Shown here piece by piece: positions 35,316 to 44,600 of a stretch of DNA of 64,000 nt; position 1 is the stretch's first letter, and each line of letters begins with the position of its first letter. The notes beneath the pieces are model-generated. The model was given only the letters and a program-made list of their open reading frames with translations, was not told the DNA's origin and did not search any database. The position numbers were made by a program, and so were the translations under genes. Source of the stretch: Flexifilum sp963727545 (GTDB lineage: Bacteria > Chloroflexota > Anaerolineae > Aggregatilineales > Phototrophicaceae); NCBI GenBank assembly GCA_963727545.1, contig CAVSGS010000021.1, positions 54,701-118,700 of the forward strand. Direction: 5' to 3'.

Positions 35316-36031
35316 GATATAAGCTCCTTCACCGACTCTCGTTTGGTAACGATGAGTTTATGATCGTGTATCCGGCAGACCGTGTCCGCCAGCGGGACGA
35401 TCTCCGGGCTGTGAGTCGCCATAATTAAGGTGCGCCCGCTGCCCGTCGTCAATTTTAGCAGAAGGTCAAGGATTAGTTTACCTGTCTCTTCGTCGAGGTT
35501 GCCGGTCGGCTCATCTGCCAGTACCAGCGCTGGTTCATGGATCAGCGCCCGCGCGATAGCGACGCGCTGCTGCTCACCGCCGCTGAGCTTGTCGGGGAAA
35601 TCGTCGGCGCGGTCCGCCAAGCCGACCGCCGCCAGCAGTTCGCGGGCGCGGGTTTCACCCGAATGTCCGCTCAATTCCAGCGGCAGGGTGACGTTTTCCA
35701 GAATGGTCAGGGTGGGGATGAGGTTGAAGAACTGGAAGATGATACCGAGACGATCGCGCCGGAACAGGGTTAAGCGGCGTTCGTCCAAGCGGGTGATCTC
35801 GGTGCCGGCGACGACAATGCTGCCGCCGTCCGCGCGGTCAATGCCGCTGATCAGGTTCAGCAGCGTGCTTTTTCCGCTGCCGCTTTTGCCCAAGAGGACG
35901 AAGAACTCGCCTTCGGCGATGTCGAGGTCGATGCCTTCTAAAACAGCGCGGACACGTCCCGCCTCAGCATACAACTTGCTGAGATCACGAATTTGAACCA
36001 TAGTCTGCGCGCGCGCGCCGTTGGTGTGCAT
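35312..36031 (-). CDS. ABC transporter ATP-binding protein, LolD/MacB type
   Basis: A 239-residue ATPase: Walker A GKSGSGKSTLLN, Q-loop FQFFNLIPTLT, signature LSGGEQQRVAIARAL, Walker B LVLADEPTGNLD and H-loop THSPEI. This subfamily drives FtsX-type permeases such as the one encoded at 32159. ATG 36031 has GGAG a few bases upstream; MVQIRDL at 36001 is an alternative start. Confidence 0.92.
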   Translation of the reverse strand: MHTNGARAQTMVQIRDLSKLYAEAGRVRAVLEGIDLDIAEGEFFVLLGKSGSGKSTLLNLISGIDRADGGSIVVAGTEITRLDERRLTLFRRDRLGIIFQFFNLIPTLTILENVTLPLELSGHSGETRARELLAAVGLADRADDFPDKLSGGEQQRVAIARALIHEPALVLADEPTGNLDEETGKLILDLLLKLTTGSGRTLIMATHSPEIVPLADTVCRIHDHKLIVTKRESVKELIS

Positions 36032-36358
36032 CAAGCTCCGTTTCAGTTGATTGCGATCCTTGTCACTTCATCGTAACACTATTCCATGAGCCTCAAATGA
36101 TAATACGCCCCTCGTTTTCACGACTATAGATAAAAGTTCAATGAAAACGATGCGGATAATTTAGTAAAATTTCGAAATATTCTGCGCTGCTCAATCTATA
36201 GCAGAATTCTACGCTGAATACTAGGGGTTGGCTATGCGGAAAGGACTTATTGCCGCGAAAAAAGTGAGCAATTTCCCGAAAAATTCATTTATATCCGGCT
36301 CGAGCATGGATTCAAGCGCCGCTGCGTTGAACCGCTGCCAAAGGCAAATGCCGACATC
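36032..36358. other. AT-rich intergenic region between divergent genes
   Basis: 327 bp, markedly more AT-rich than its surroundings, separating the ABC operon and the deiminase gene. It presumably contains both promoters. I see no repeat, RNA gene or reading frame that I can support. Confidence 0.4.
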
Positions 36359-37600
36359 ATGACGCAACCCTTACACTTCGACTTCATCCCTTACCCGCTC
36401 TGGCGACGCCGGTCGATCCCAGCGCTAGCGCGTCCGCTGCTGCGACCGTTCACCGCGCTCGACGCCGATATGCACCCTCCGGCGACCCCGTCTCAGATAG
36501 CGCATTACCTCACCCGCTGGCGGCTGATCCCGCCGGGATTGGATGCCGCTGCGCGCGCGTCGCCAGCTGGAAGGGCTTGATCCGCGCGTCGAGACCGTCA
36601 CCGACCAGCCGCCGCTGATCGCTTCGACGCAGCCCGTCCGCCTCCCGGCGCAGTGGGAGCCGCTCGAAGCCGTGATCGTGTCCTTCCCGGTGCTCTATCC
36701 GCCGCTGTGGATGACGCACCTCGCCATGATCGAGGCGATCAGCCCGGTCGCGCGGGTCGATGTGCTGATCCCCGCGCCGGAGTGGGCGCGCGCGATCTGG
36801 CTCTGGCTGCTCGCCCGCGACCGGGCAGCGCTGGCGAACGTCCGCCTGCTCCATCTGCCCACCGACGACATCTGGGTGCGCGACTACGGTCCGCTGGTCG
36901 GGCTGGACGCCGACGGTCAGCAGGTCGCCGTCAGCGCGATCTACGATCCGCTGCCGACTTATCCGCAAGCGCGCGACAACGCCCTGCCCGATCGCTGGGC
37001 AGCGCATCAGGGGATGCCCGTTCGTCCGCTCGACCTACACACCGAGGGCGGCAACTTCTGGTCGGACGGCGCGGGCACGCTGATCATGAGCGACGAGCTT
37101 TCCCGACGGCACACCGACCTCAGCCGCGACGAGATCCTGTACCGCCTGCACGCCGTTTTCGAGTTCGACCGCCTGATCACGACGTCTCCGCTCTGGCGTG
37201 AGGAGACCGGGCACATCGACCTGCTGGTCAAGCTGGCGGACGCGCAGACCGCGCTGATCGCTGCGCCGACGCTGTTCAACGGTGACCGGCTGCGGGCAGC
37301 GGCGGACACCCTGCGCAGCGCGGGCTATCGCGTCGTCACCTGCCGATGCCGCCGCCTTACCTCAACTGGCTGGTCTACCCGATCTGGCGCAGCTACACCA
37401 ACGCCTTGACCGTCAACGGGCGCGTGCTGGTGCCGACCTTCGGCATCCCCAGCGACGCCGAAGCGCTGGCGATCTACCGCGAGGCGATGCCCGATTACGA
37501 CGTGATCGGCATCGACTGCCGGGCAGCAGCCAACGGCGGCGGCGCGGTTCACTGCCTGACCAAAGAGATCCCGGCGGCATTTAATCGTGAAATTTTGTAG
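36359..37600 (+). CDS. agmatine deiminase / PAD-family protein (two frameshifts)
   Basis: A peptidyl-arginine-deiminase-family enzyme converting agmatine to N-carbamoylputrescine plus ammonia. Motifs are spread over three frames: PAQWEPLEAVIVSFP, DDIWVRDYGP, LHTEGGNFWSDG, EETGHIDLLVKL and the catalytic-Cys segment NGGGAVHCLT. The frame changes near 36552 (in a GCGCGCGCG run; one extra or two missing bases) and near 37343 (one C missing in tgcCCGatg). All catalytic elements survive, so assembly indels are favoured. The last codon reads into the REP at 37597, which provides the TAG stop. Confidence 0.85.
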
Positions 37601-37624
37601 GGGCGTTATATATAACGCCCCTAC
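37597..37624. repeat. REP-like palindrome (core GTTATATATAAC) providing a stop codon
   Basis: A 28 bp perfect palindrome. Its first four bases GTAG contain the TAG stop of the deiminase frame. Confidence 0.9.
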
Positions 37625-37688
37625 ATCAGCAGCATTCGAACTTTGATGCTATGCTCGTAACCGTTTCTCGAAATCAACGGCTGAGCCT

Positions 37689-38880
37689 ATGAACCTGCAC
37701 ATCGACCAGAACACCCTGCCCGCGCCGCTCGACCGACGCTTGCGCGAATTGATCGCCGCGGGACTGAGCACCGTCGCCCCGGCGATCAGCCTCGCCGTAA
37801 TCCACGCGGGCAGCCTCGTGCTGAACCTCGGCGCGGGTGTGATCGATCCGGAAACCGGCACAGGAGACGTCACCCCGGCGACCCGCTTCGACCTCGCCTC
37901 GCTGACCAAAATCTTTACGGCAAACTGCTTGCTGGCACTGGTCAGCCGGGGCGCGGTGGAGCTTGACGATCCGCTCATCAAGGCGATCCCCGAATTCGGC
38001 GCGATTTCGCCCCGTCCGACCGCCGACGGCGATCCGGTCGATCCGGCAAGCCTGACGTTTCGCCACCTGCTGACGCACACCGGCGGATTAGCCCCGTCGT
38101 ATCATTTCTACGAGGGGATCGACTCCGCCGACTCCACCCGATCAGCCCGATCCGCTTTCGCGGAACGAGCGTTGGGCGTGGGGCTTGGCGGCGCTGTGCG
38201 CGTTCCCGTTTTTGGCACCACCGGGGGCGGCGGTGCGCTACAGCGACCTGAGTATGCTGCTGCTCGGCGAGGCAGCGGCGCGACTCTGGTACGCCGGGGA
38301 CGTGATCCCGCCGCAAACCCATTTGGGCTTGGACATGATGATCTGGGAAGGGATTTGCGAGCGGCTGGAGTTGGAGTCGCCTTGCTTCAACCCGGTGCGC
38401 AACGGGGTCGATCGCTGGAGTATCGCGCCAACCGAATACGACGCGGCGTGGCGCAAGCGGCGCGTCTGGGGCGAAGTCCACGACGAGAACACCGACGCGC
38501 TCGGCGGGGTCGCCGGTCATGCGGGGCTGTTCGGCACGGCGCTCGACGCCGCCCGCTTCGGGCAAGCATGGCTGATCCGCGACCCGCGCCTGAAGATCGA
38601 CCGCGCGCTGATGGACGAAGCCACCCGCGAACACGTCGCCCACGAGCACCAGCGGCACGGCTTGGGCTGGGTCCTGCGCGCACCCGACAACTCATCCGCC
38701 GGGGAGCGCTTCAGCCTCGACACCTTCGGACACACCGGCTTCACCGGCACCTCGCTGTGGATCGATCCACAGCGGGCGCTGGTGGTCGCGCTGCTGACCA
38801 ACCGCGTCTATCTCGGGCGCGATTCAGCAGGCATTCACGCCTTCCGCCGCGCCGTCCACGACCTGCTGGCGGAGTTATAA
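37689..38880 (+). CDS. serine hydrolase, class C beta-lactamase/EstB-like (one frameshift)
   Basis: A protein of about 396 residues after joining frames. It carries the S-x-x-K motif (FDLASLTKIF), a Y-S-D in place of the usual Y-x-N (AVRYSDLSMLLLGE) and an H-T-G motif (DTFGHTGFTGTSLW). There is no signal peptide, so a cytosolic esterase or D-amino-acid/peptide hydrolase is more likely than an antibiotic-resistance enzyme. The frame shifts near 38138 (an extra C in tccacCCgatc); sequence on both sides fits one uninterrupted domain. Confidence 0.82.
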
Positions 38881-38910
38881 GCACCACCAGCCAAACCACG
38901 AAGGGGGAAT

Positions 38911-39451
38911 ATGTCAACCCAGCCGCAAAATCCGGATTTGATGCAGCTTTTGAATTTTGACGCCGCCGATCTCCAAGCGAACCGCACGGGACAAGTGACC
39001 TTGCAACAGCGAGTTCAGGCTGCTGAGTGACGTCCAACCGGACGTGCGCCTCTTGCTGATCGGAGGTATCGCGCTGATTTGGCTGGTCAGCTATGGAATC
39101 TGGCACATTGCCATCGACCAGATTCTTGCGGCGCTGCTGGTTATCGCCCTCACCACCTTCTTTAGCCGAAAGTCGATCAAGCTGATCGCCGACGTGGTCT
39201 TAGAACAGGCGGAAGCGGCGAGCGGTACGCTCATAACGCAGATTTTTACCCACGACGTCAGGACATTCGCCGGAATGATGGGCGAGCAGTACGCAAATGG
39301 CACGATTGGTACGACGACTTTTCACCTCTCTGTCGCCACCGCCAAAAGCTTACAAGGCAAAGACCTACGTATTTTCTACACGTCGCGCTCCCGCCGAGCG
39401 CTGTCGGGTGAATTCCTCCCGACTTCAGCCAGCGCGGATGCGACGGTTTAG
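38911..39451 (+). CDS. small membrane protein (one frameshift), unknown function
   Basis: MSTQPQNPDLMQLLNFDAAD begins at ATG 38911 with GGGGGAA upstream and continues D-L-Q-A-N-R-T-G-Q-V-T-L-Q-Q-R. After a one-base shift near 39015 it continues RLLSDVQPDVRLLLIGG, two hydrophobic helices (IALIWLVSYGIW, ILAALLVIALTTFF) and a soluble beta-rich tail. The 'D-L-x-A-N-R-x-G-x-x-T-x-x-Q' element recurs in many bacterial membrane proteins of unknown role. The 3' end overlaps that of the convergent PHP gene by 4 bp. Confidence 0.55.
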
Positions 39452-40353
39452 TCCTCGAACCAGATCGGGTTCGACCACGCCCGGTCGCCGTTGCGGTCGC
39501 GGACGGTGACGCGACAGTAGGGGCTGTCGAAGCTGCTCAGGTCGAGTTCCTCGGCGATCATCCCCTTGCCGTGCTTGAAGACCGAGCGCGGTCCTTTGCC
39601 GGTGACGAAGATCGAGTCGGCGGGCGAGCAGCGGATCGTCAGCTTCTTGTCGGCGATCTGCAAGTCGTGGATTTGCGGTCCGGTGCTGCTGTAATAGTCG
39701 CCGCGCTTGAGCGCCGCCAGCAGCGCGTCCGGTTCCAGCGACTCGCTCTTGACCCACACCCAGCCGCGCACGCGGTCGTTGTGCCGGTCGACGAAGTGGG
39801 CGTCGTCATTGGCGCAAGCGCTGTAGCGCCGCCCGCGCGCCAGCATCACGTCGAGCATGTACCAGCTGTCGATCCGGTCGTTGTGATCCGCCGAGATGCC
39901 GTTGATCACCTCAATCGCGTGAACGTCACCGAGCGAGATCACGTCTTCTTCGGTCAGGTTGTACCATGCCGGGTGCGCCGCCGCGACGAACGCGCCCGCC
40001 GCCAACGCCCGCGCCGCGATCTGCGGACCATCCTCATGCGGCAGGTTGGGCGCGAAATCGAGCGGCAAGCCGACCGCCAGAATGTGCCACAGCTCACCGG
40101 TCAGCGTCTCGCCTGCGTGCAGTTCCGCGCCGAAAATGGTCGTGAACTCGTCGGTGCGGTAGGGGCTGGTGTCGGTGATCGGGTAGTTGAAGCGCTCCAT
40201 GAAGTGGTCGGTGATGGCGAGGAAGTCGTAGCCCATGTCCTTGTAGAACTGGCAGACTGCCTCCGGCGACAGCCCGCCGTCAGAGCGGGTCGAGTGGGTG
40301 TGCAAATTGCCGCGATAAAAGCGTCCCGGCTTGGCAAAAGGTAGTGGGTTCAT
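39448..40353 (-). CDS. PHP-domain metal-dependent phosphoesterase
   Basis: A 301-residue protein with the four PHP metal-binding motifs in order: NLHTHSTRSDGG (HxH), AITDHF (TDH), AAHPAWY (AHP) and ANDDAH (DDxH). The PHP family includes histidinol-phosphatase-like phosphoesterases and nucleases. The C-terminal beta-sandwich-like domain of about 90 residues (GPQIHDLQIADKKLTIRCSPADS...YCRVTVRDRNGDRAWSNPIW) is seen in CehA-type PHP proteins. Substrate unknown; cytosolic as no signal peptide is present. Confidence 0.87.
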   Translation of the reverse strand: MNPLPFAKPGRFYRGNLHTHSTRSDGGLSPEAVCQFYKDMGYDFLAITDHFMERFNYPITDTSPYRTDEFTTIFGAELHAGETLTGELWHILAVGLPLDFAPNLPHEDGPQIAARALAAGAFVAAAHPAWYNLTEEDVISLGDVHAIEVINGISADHNDRIDSWYMLDVMLARGRRYSACANDDAHFVDRHNDRVRGWVWVKSESLEPDALLAALKRGDYYSSTGPQIHDLQIADKKLTIRCSPADSIFVTGKGPRSVFKHGKGMIAEELDLSSFDSPYCRVTVRDRNGDRAWSNPIWFED

Positions 40354-40380
40354 GAAAACTCCGTTGCTGACTGTGTATGT

Positions 40381-40408
40381 GTAGGGGCACGATATATCGT
40401 GCCCCTAC
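40381..40408. repeat. REP-like palindrome (core CACGATATATCGTG)
   Basis: A 28 bp perfect palindrome between the M24 and PHP genes. Confidence 0.9.
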
Positions 40409-40417
40409 GGATAAATA

Positions 40418-41632
40418 TTAGGCGAGGATCGTCAAACTTTCGAGATCGCGCGGATAGTAGGTGTAAATCTCGATGCCGTCGTCGGTGACGACGACCGTAT
40501 CGCTGTGACGGAAGCCGCCCAACTGCGGCGCGTACAGCCCCGGCTCGACCGTGAACAGCATCCCCGGCTTGAGGATCGTGTGATCGCCGATGTCGAGAAA
40601 GGGCGACTCGTGATAGCGCAAGCCGATGTTGTGCCCGACGTGATGCTTCCAATAGGGCATCAAGTCGTGCTGCTCGTAGTAGGCGCGCACCTTGCGATCG
40701 ACCTCGCTGCAGGGGATGCCCGGCTTGATCGCGTCGAACGCCGTCTCTTGCAGCGCCAGCATGTGCTCGAACATCGCCTTGACCTCGGCGCTCGGCTTGC
40801 CGATCACCATCGTCCGCTCCAACTCGGAGTGATAGCCCCAGCACGCCGCCGCCGCGCCCGTGACCAGCACGTCGCCCTCTTGAAAGGTGATGTTGTTCGC
40901 CAGCGCGTGCGGGATGGCGGCGTTGCGCCCGATCTGCCCGCGATACCCGGCAGTCGCGCCGTCGTAATACTCGCTCTGCGCCCGGTAGATCGGTCCGATG
41001 GCGTCCATCATGGCGCGGGTGGCTTCGTCGCTGGCGCGCTGGCTGACCTCGGTCTCGGTCACGCCGGGTTTGGTGTAGCGCTGCAGCAGCGTGTGCGCGA
41101 GGTTGCCCCAGACGCAGCTTTCGCGGATCAGCGCCAGTTCCGCCGGTGATTTGCACATCAACTGATCCTCGATGAAGGCGCGCACCGGCACGACCTGCCG
41201 CCCGATCAACTTGCTGAGCGCCGGACCGCGATAGCCGAAGATCCACGGATAGCCGTCGTCATCGGCGGCGACCTTGGTTTCGACGTCGCCGATCATGCCC
41301 ATGTCGCCGATCAGCCGCTTGAGCGCTTCGGTCGGGTGCGGATCGTGCGGGTACTCGACGTAGTGATCGACCCGGTCGATCAGCGCGTTGGCTTCGGCGT
41401 GCTCGCGTTCGAGCCGGGGCACGAACAAACCCCGCTCGCCGCGTGCGCTCATGACGAAGGCGATCGGGCGCTCGGTGGGGATGAAGGCGAAGCCGCTGTA
41501 GTAGAGGACGTAGGCGCGGTCGAACAGCACCACGCCCGCCAAGCCGTTGATCTGCAAGTGGTCGAGCAGCTTGGCGCAGCGCGCGCGGTATTCGTCCTCG
41601 CTGATGTGCAGTTGCTTAATTGGTAGGGACAT
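40418..41632 (-). CDS. M24/creatinase-fold protein with altered metal site
   Basis: A 404-residue pita-bread-fold protein with an N-terminal creatinase-like domain (residues 1-150) and the M24 domain after. The His and Glu motifs VGHNIGLRYHESPFL and MLFTVEPGLYAP are present. The two Asp ligands and the last Glu appear replaced: VTGAAAACWGYHSELERT in place of D-x-G...G-Y-x-x-D-x-T-R-T, and GFRHSDTVVVT in place of R-I-E-D. It may therefore act like creatinase, without dinuclear metal, rather than as an Xaa-Pro aminopeptidase. Start MSLPIKQLHISEDEYRAR. Confidence 0.8.
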   Translation of the reverse strand: MSLPIKQLHISEDEYRARCAKLLDHLQINGLAGVVLFDRAYVLYYSGFAFIPTERPIAFVMSARGERGLFVPRLEREHAEANALIDRVDHYVEYPHDPHPTEALKRLIGDMGMIGDVETKVAADDDGYPWIFGYRGPALSKLIGRQVVPVRAFIEDQLMCKSPAELALIRESCVWGNLAHTLLQRYTKPGVTETEVSQRASDEATRAMMDAIGPIYRAQSEYYDGATAGYRGQIGRNAAIPHALANNITFQEGDVLVTGAAAACWGYHSELERTMVIGKPSAEVKAMFEHMLALQETAFDAIKPGIPCSEVDRKVRAYYEQHDLMPYWKHHVGHNIGLRYHESPFLDIGDHTILKPGMLFTVEPGLYAPQLGGFRHSDTVVVTDDGIEIYTYYPRDLESLTILA

Positions 41633-41698
41633 GAGGTTATCCTTTTAGTTAGGGGGACGGTGTTCCCCTAATGCGGTATCACAAGACCGATTTCGTCT

Positions 41699-41722
41699 GG
41701 GGCGCGATATATCGTGCCCTAC
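41699..41722. repeat. partial REP-like palindrome (core GCGATATATCG)
   Basis: A decayed copy of the CACGATATATCGTG subtype overlapping the stop end of the RAYT gene. Confidence 0.6.
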
Positions 41723-42246
41723 TGCGTCCGTCGCAGGTTCTCTTGATCGCTTTCCCATTGCGCTGGATTCGCTTGAATATATTGGCGAATCGCGTTTAAA
41801 GATGTTTCACTGCGAATGATTTGTTCGTAGTAATTGCGCTGCCAGATTTGCTCTTGTGGTGACGGAAATAATGAATTGATCTGCCTTGTAACCGCCGCCT
41901 TGAAAGTGCGAATAATCGTCGGTAATGATCCAGCTACTGGCTGCCCGAATGCCTCGCCTTGTAGGGGCACGATATATCGTGCCCCTACGTCACGCGTAAT
42001 TACGAGGATTCCGTGCATGTGATTGGGCATCACTATAAATTCGTCGAGTTCAACCTGCGGAAAATGTTCGGGGATTCGCAACCAGCAATCCTGAACTATT
42101 TCACCGAAGCGGTCTAAACGAATTTCATCTCCCTGAACAACGCCAAACCATTCGCTGCGTTTGTAGGTGCACATTGTAACGAAGTATGCGCCATTTTGGG
42201 TGTAATCATAATTCTTTAGCCGGATCGAATAGCGGCGCTTCACCAC
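41719..42246 (-). CDS. REP-associated tyrosine transposase (RAYT, Y1 family)
   Basis: A 175-residue HUH single-strand transposase: YFVTMCTYKR, the metal-binding HxH in VMPNHMHGI (H76, H78), and the region of the catalytic Tyr at NYYEQIIR (Y139/Y140) with the C-terminal helix NAIRQYIQANPAQW. RAYTs recognise REP hairpins bearing a 5' GTAG guide tetranucleotide, exactly the outer bases of the window's palindromes. Residues 87-96 (VGARYIVPLQ) are encoded by an in-frame REP at 41961-41988. The catalytic motifs are intact. No terminal inverted repeats, as expected for a domesticated RAYT. Confidence 0.9.
   Translation of the reverse strand: MVKRRYSIRLKNYDYTQNGAYFVTMCTYKRSEWFGVVQGDEIRLDRFGEIVQDCWLRIPEHFPQVELDEFIVMPNHMHGILVITRDVGARYIVPLQGEAFGQPVAGSLPTIIRTFKAAVTRQINSLFPSPQEQIWQRNYYEQIIRSETSLNAIRQYIQANPAQWESDQENLRRTQ
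41961..41988. repeat. REP-like palindrome inside the RAYT coding sequence
   Basis: A 28 bp perfect palindrome, core CACGATATATCGTG, lying in frame within the transposase gene between the HUH motif and the catalytic Tyr. It keeps the frame open and encodes ten residues. Confidence 0.92.
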
Positions 42247-42264
42247 AACCTCACCCCCTACGGA

Positions 42265-43392
42265 TCATGGTTGTGCCGGTGGCACCGCCACCATGAGCGA
42301 CTCGGCGATGGCGAGCGCGGTGTCGCGCCACTGATCGAGTTCTCCCGGCGCGGTGTAGAGCGCCAGCGCCACAATCGCCTGATCGCCGAACGGGATCGAG
42401 ATTTGCAGCGACTCGCCCGCCGCGCCCTGCGCCGGATCGTCGACGTGCATCTGAATCACCAGCGCGGAGCGTCCGGCGATGGTCATCTCGTCTTTGCTGA
42501 CGATCTCGTAACCGGGCTGCTGCGCGATCTGGTCGACGGTCGCTTCGAGGCTGGTCGAGTCGTCGGCGGGCGGCGGCATAATCACGCCGATTTGCAGCTG
42601 CGCCTCGCCGGGTAAGCGCGTGTACGCCGACGATGCCCCCGACTTCGAGCCGTCGTAATTCCGCACCTGAATCTGGTAGAACTGACCATCCATCTGCGAA
42701 CCGTTGACCGTGTTCCAGCCCGCCGGATAAGCGAAGGTCACGGCGCAGTCACTGCTGGCGTAGAACTGGGTCAGGCTGTTGTCGCTCGGCAGCGAGAAGC
42801 GCGGCGCGTTGAACGCCAGCGACGCCGCGAAGTCGAGCGCGGTTGTGTCTTGCGCGGCGGCTCCTGCCGACGTCGTGAGCGCCAGCATCCCCACCGCATC
42901 GCCCTCGAGATCGACCGCGAGCATGGTCATGCTGACGGCGGCGCTGTGCGCGTCCAAACGGGCGGCGGGCTGCCCCGCTACTGTGATCTGCTGGGGCGTA
43001 GCGACGGTGAAGCCCGGTCCGGCTTGCGATCCGACCACCGCCAAGATCGTCGTCAGCACCGCGTCGGGGTCGAGCCGCAGCGCCGAGGCGATGTACGACC
43101 GCCCGATCACGTTGAGGTTGATCACGGCGTCACTGCCGGTCAGCGTTGGACTGCTCAGCCCGCTATCGCTGTTGGCGAGCCGCAGCGAGACACCGTACTG
43201 CGTCTGCTTGGGCGTGCTCGCCACCCAACCACTGGGCAGGTCATAGCTCAGCGTCCCCGCGCAGTAGTTGACCGGCGCATTCGCCGCCGCGGTCGGTGTG
43301 GCATCTTGCGCGGCAGCGGGAAGCGCGAGCGCCAGCAAGGACAACCAAAGCACCATTTTCACAAACATTCCAGACTGCTTAACCCGAACCAT
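42265..43392 (-). CDS. secreted protein, two-domain paralogue A
   Basis: A 375-residue protein with signal peptide (MFVKMVLWLSLLALALPAAAQ). Two homologous domains each begin with an aromatic or hydrophobic strand and a P-x-G-W element: N-Y-C-A-G-T-L-S-Y-D-L-P-S-G-W and C-A-V-T-F-A-Y-P-A-G-W. This resembles PsbP/Mog1-like or DUF1795-like extracytosolic folds, a tentative comparison. The start at 43392 has AAGGAC 8 bases upstream. It lies 16 bp downstream of a paralogue, so they are co-transcribed. Function unknown. Confidence 0.68.
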   Translation of the reverse strand: MVRVKQSGMFVKMVLWLSLLALALPAAAQDATPTAAANAPVNYCAGTLSYDLPSGWVASTPKQTQYGVSLRLANSDSGLSSPTLTGSDAVINLNVIGRSYIASALRLDPDAVLTTILAVVGSQAGPGFTVATPQQITVAGQPAARLDAHSAAVSMTMLAVDLEGDAVGMLALTTSAGAAAQDTTALDFAASLAFNAPRFSLPSDNSLTQFYASSDCAVTFAYPAGWNTVNGSQMDGQFYQIQVRNYDGSKSGASSAYTRLPGEAQLQIGVIMPPPADDSTSLEATVDQIAQQPGYEIVSKDEMTIAGRSALVIQMHVDDPAQGAAGESLQISIPFGDQAIVALALYTAPGELDQWRDTALAIAESLMVAVPPAQP

Positions 43393-43408
43393 TTACAACG
43401 TCCTTTAC

Positions 43409-44446
43409 TTATTGAGCTGGTTGCCGAATCCAAATTGACTCAGCCACTGCCACTGCCGTAGCGCGCCACTGATCGAGTTCGCCGGGAGCGGTATTCAGCG
43501 TCAGCGCCGCATAACCGCGATCGCCGTAATCGATTAAAAAGGCGAGCGCTTCATCGTCGCCGCCTAACTGGAGTTCGAACGCCGGATAGCCGTTGATCGT
43601 CGTCGCCTGCTGGCTGATGACGTCGAAGCCGGACTGTAACTGAACTTGCGCAACGTAGTCGGCTGCCGGACGATCTTGGTCAGCTTTCCAAAGCGAGAAA
43701 CGGATGTGGACCGTACCCGCTGCCAGCGTGTCGTGGCGCAGATAGCGCTGATAATCCGTCGAAATGCGCGCGTCGAGAAAGCGACCGTTCGAGCCACCAA
43801 GATGTGAGGGGTCGATATACCAGTCTTGCGGGTAGGCGAAAGCCACGGCACAAACAGCGTCAGCATAAGCGCCTCTGAGCAGGACAGCGCTGGACTCGTT
43901 GGCATACGGGGGCACAGCGTAAACCAGCGAACCAACGATGGCTTCCGCGTCTCGCTTCTCCTGATCGGTGATGCCGTCCTCTGCCGTCAAATAGATGAAC
44001 GCCACCGCATCCGCGCCGACGTCCGCAGCGATTGCATAGTATTCGCTTTTATCGGAAACAAATTCAATCGCTGCCGAGCGGTGGTCGCCGATCAGCGCTA
44101 TGCCCTGCCTTGTGATTTGGATGGGCGAAAAATGCGCGATCTCCCGATCCAGCAGCTTATCGAGGTCGGTAGCGGGATCGATCGTGAGCCAATTGGCAAC
44201 GAGCAAGCGGGGCAAGACTTCAATGCGGATATACGCCTGATCGCTCGACAACGACGCGACCGCCTCCCAATATTGGAAGGCGTTGCCAGTTTTCCAACCA
44301 GCGGGCAAATCGTAGCTCAGCGTCGCGGCGCAGTAGTTGAACGGCAGCGTTTCCCCTGTCTCCTGCGCGGCAGCGGGCAGTGCCGCCAGCATCAGTACGA
44401 CCGCTGCCAAAACAATAAACTGCTTCGTCCTCAAAACTTTTTCCAA
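43409..44446 (-). CDS. secreted protein, two-domain paralogue B
   Basis: A 345-residue paralogue of the next gene. Signal peptide (FIVLAAVVLMLAALPAAAQ), then N-Y-C-A-A-T-L-S-Y-D-L-P-A-G-W and C-A-V-A-F-A-Y-P-Q-D-W as domain landmarks, and the shared ending A-P-G-E-L-D-Q-W-R-x-T-A. TTG start at 44446 after GAGGGGA. Tandem duplication; role unknown. Confidence 0.65.
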   Translation of the reverse strand: MEKVLRTKQFIVLAAVVLMLAALPAAAQETGETLPFNYCAATLSYDLPAGWKTGNAFQYWEAVASLSSDQAYIRIEVLPRLLVANWLTIDPATDLDKLLDREIAHFSPIQITRQGIALIGDHRSAAIEFVSDKSEYYAIAADVGADAVAFIYLTAEDGITDQEKRDAEAIVGSLVYAVPPYANESSAVLLRGAYADAVCAVAFAYPQDWYIDPSHLGGSNGRFLDARISTDYQRYLRHDTLAAGTVHIRFSLWKADQDRPAADYVAQVQLQSGFDVISQQATTINGYPAFELQLGGDDEALAFLIDYGDRGYAALTLNTAPGELDQWRATAVAVAESIWIRQPAQ

Positions 44447-44600
44447 CTGCTTCCCCTCGCTCTTAAGGGGGACTCAATAGCGATGCGGGCTGAAATCCCG
44501 ACGCCCGCGATCAGCGCGGGGCAGCCCCGGAGAAGTATACCCCGCCATCATTGGCAAAGGCGCTTTCGAAGTTCGCTGAGCGCTAACGGACAGTGATTGA

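Noticed and set aside
37689..38880. Beta-lactamase resistance gene
   Set aside because: It has the serine-hydrolase motifs but no signal peptide and a Y-S-D in place of Y-x-N; a housekeeping hydrolase is more likely.
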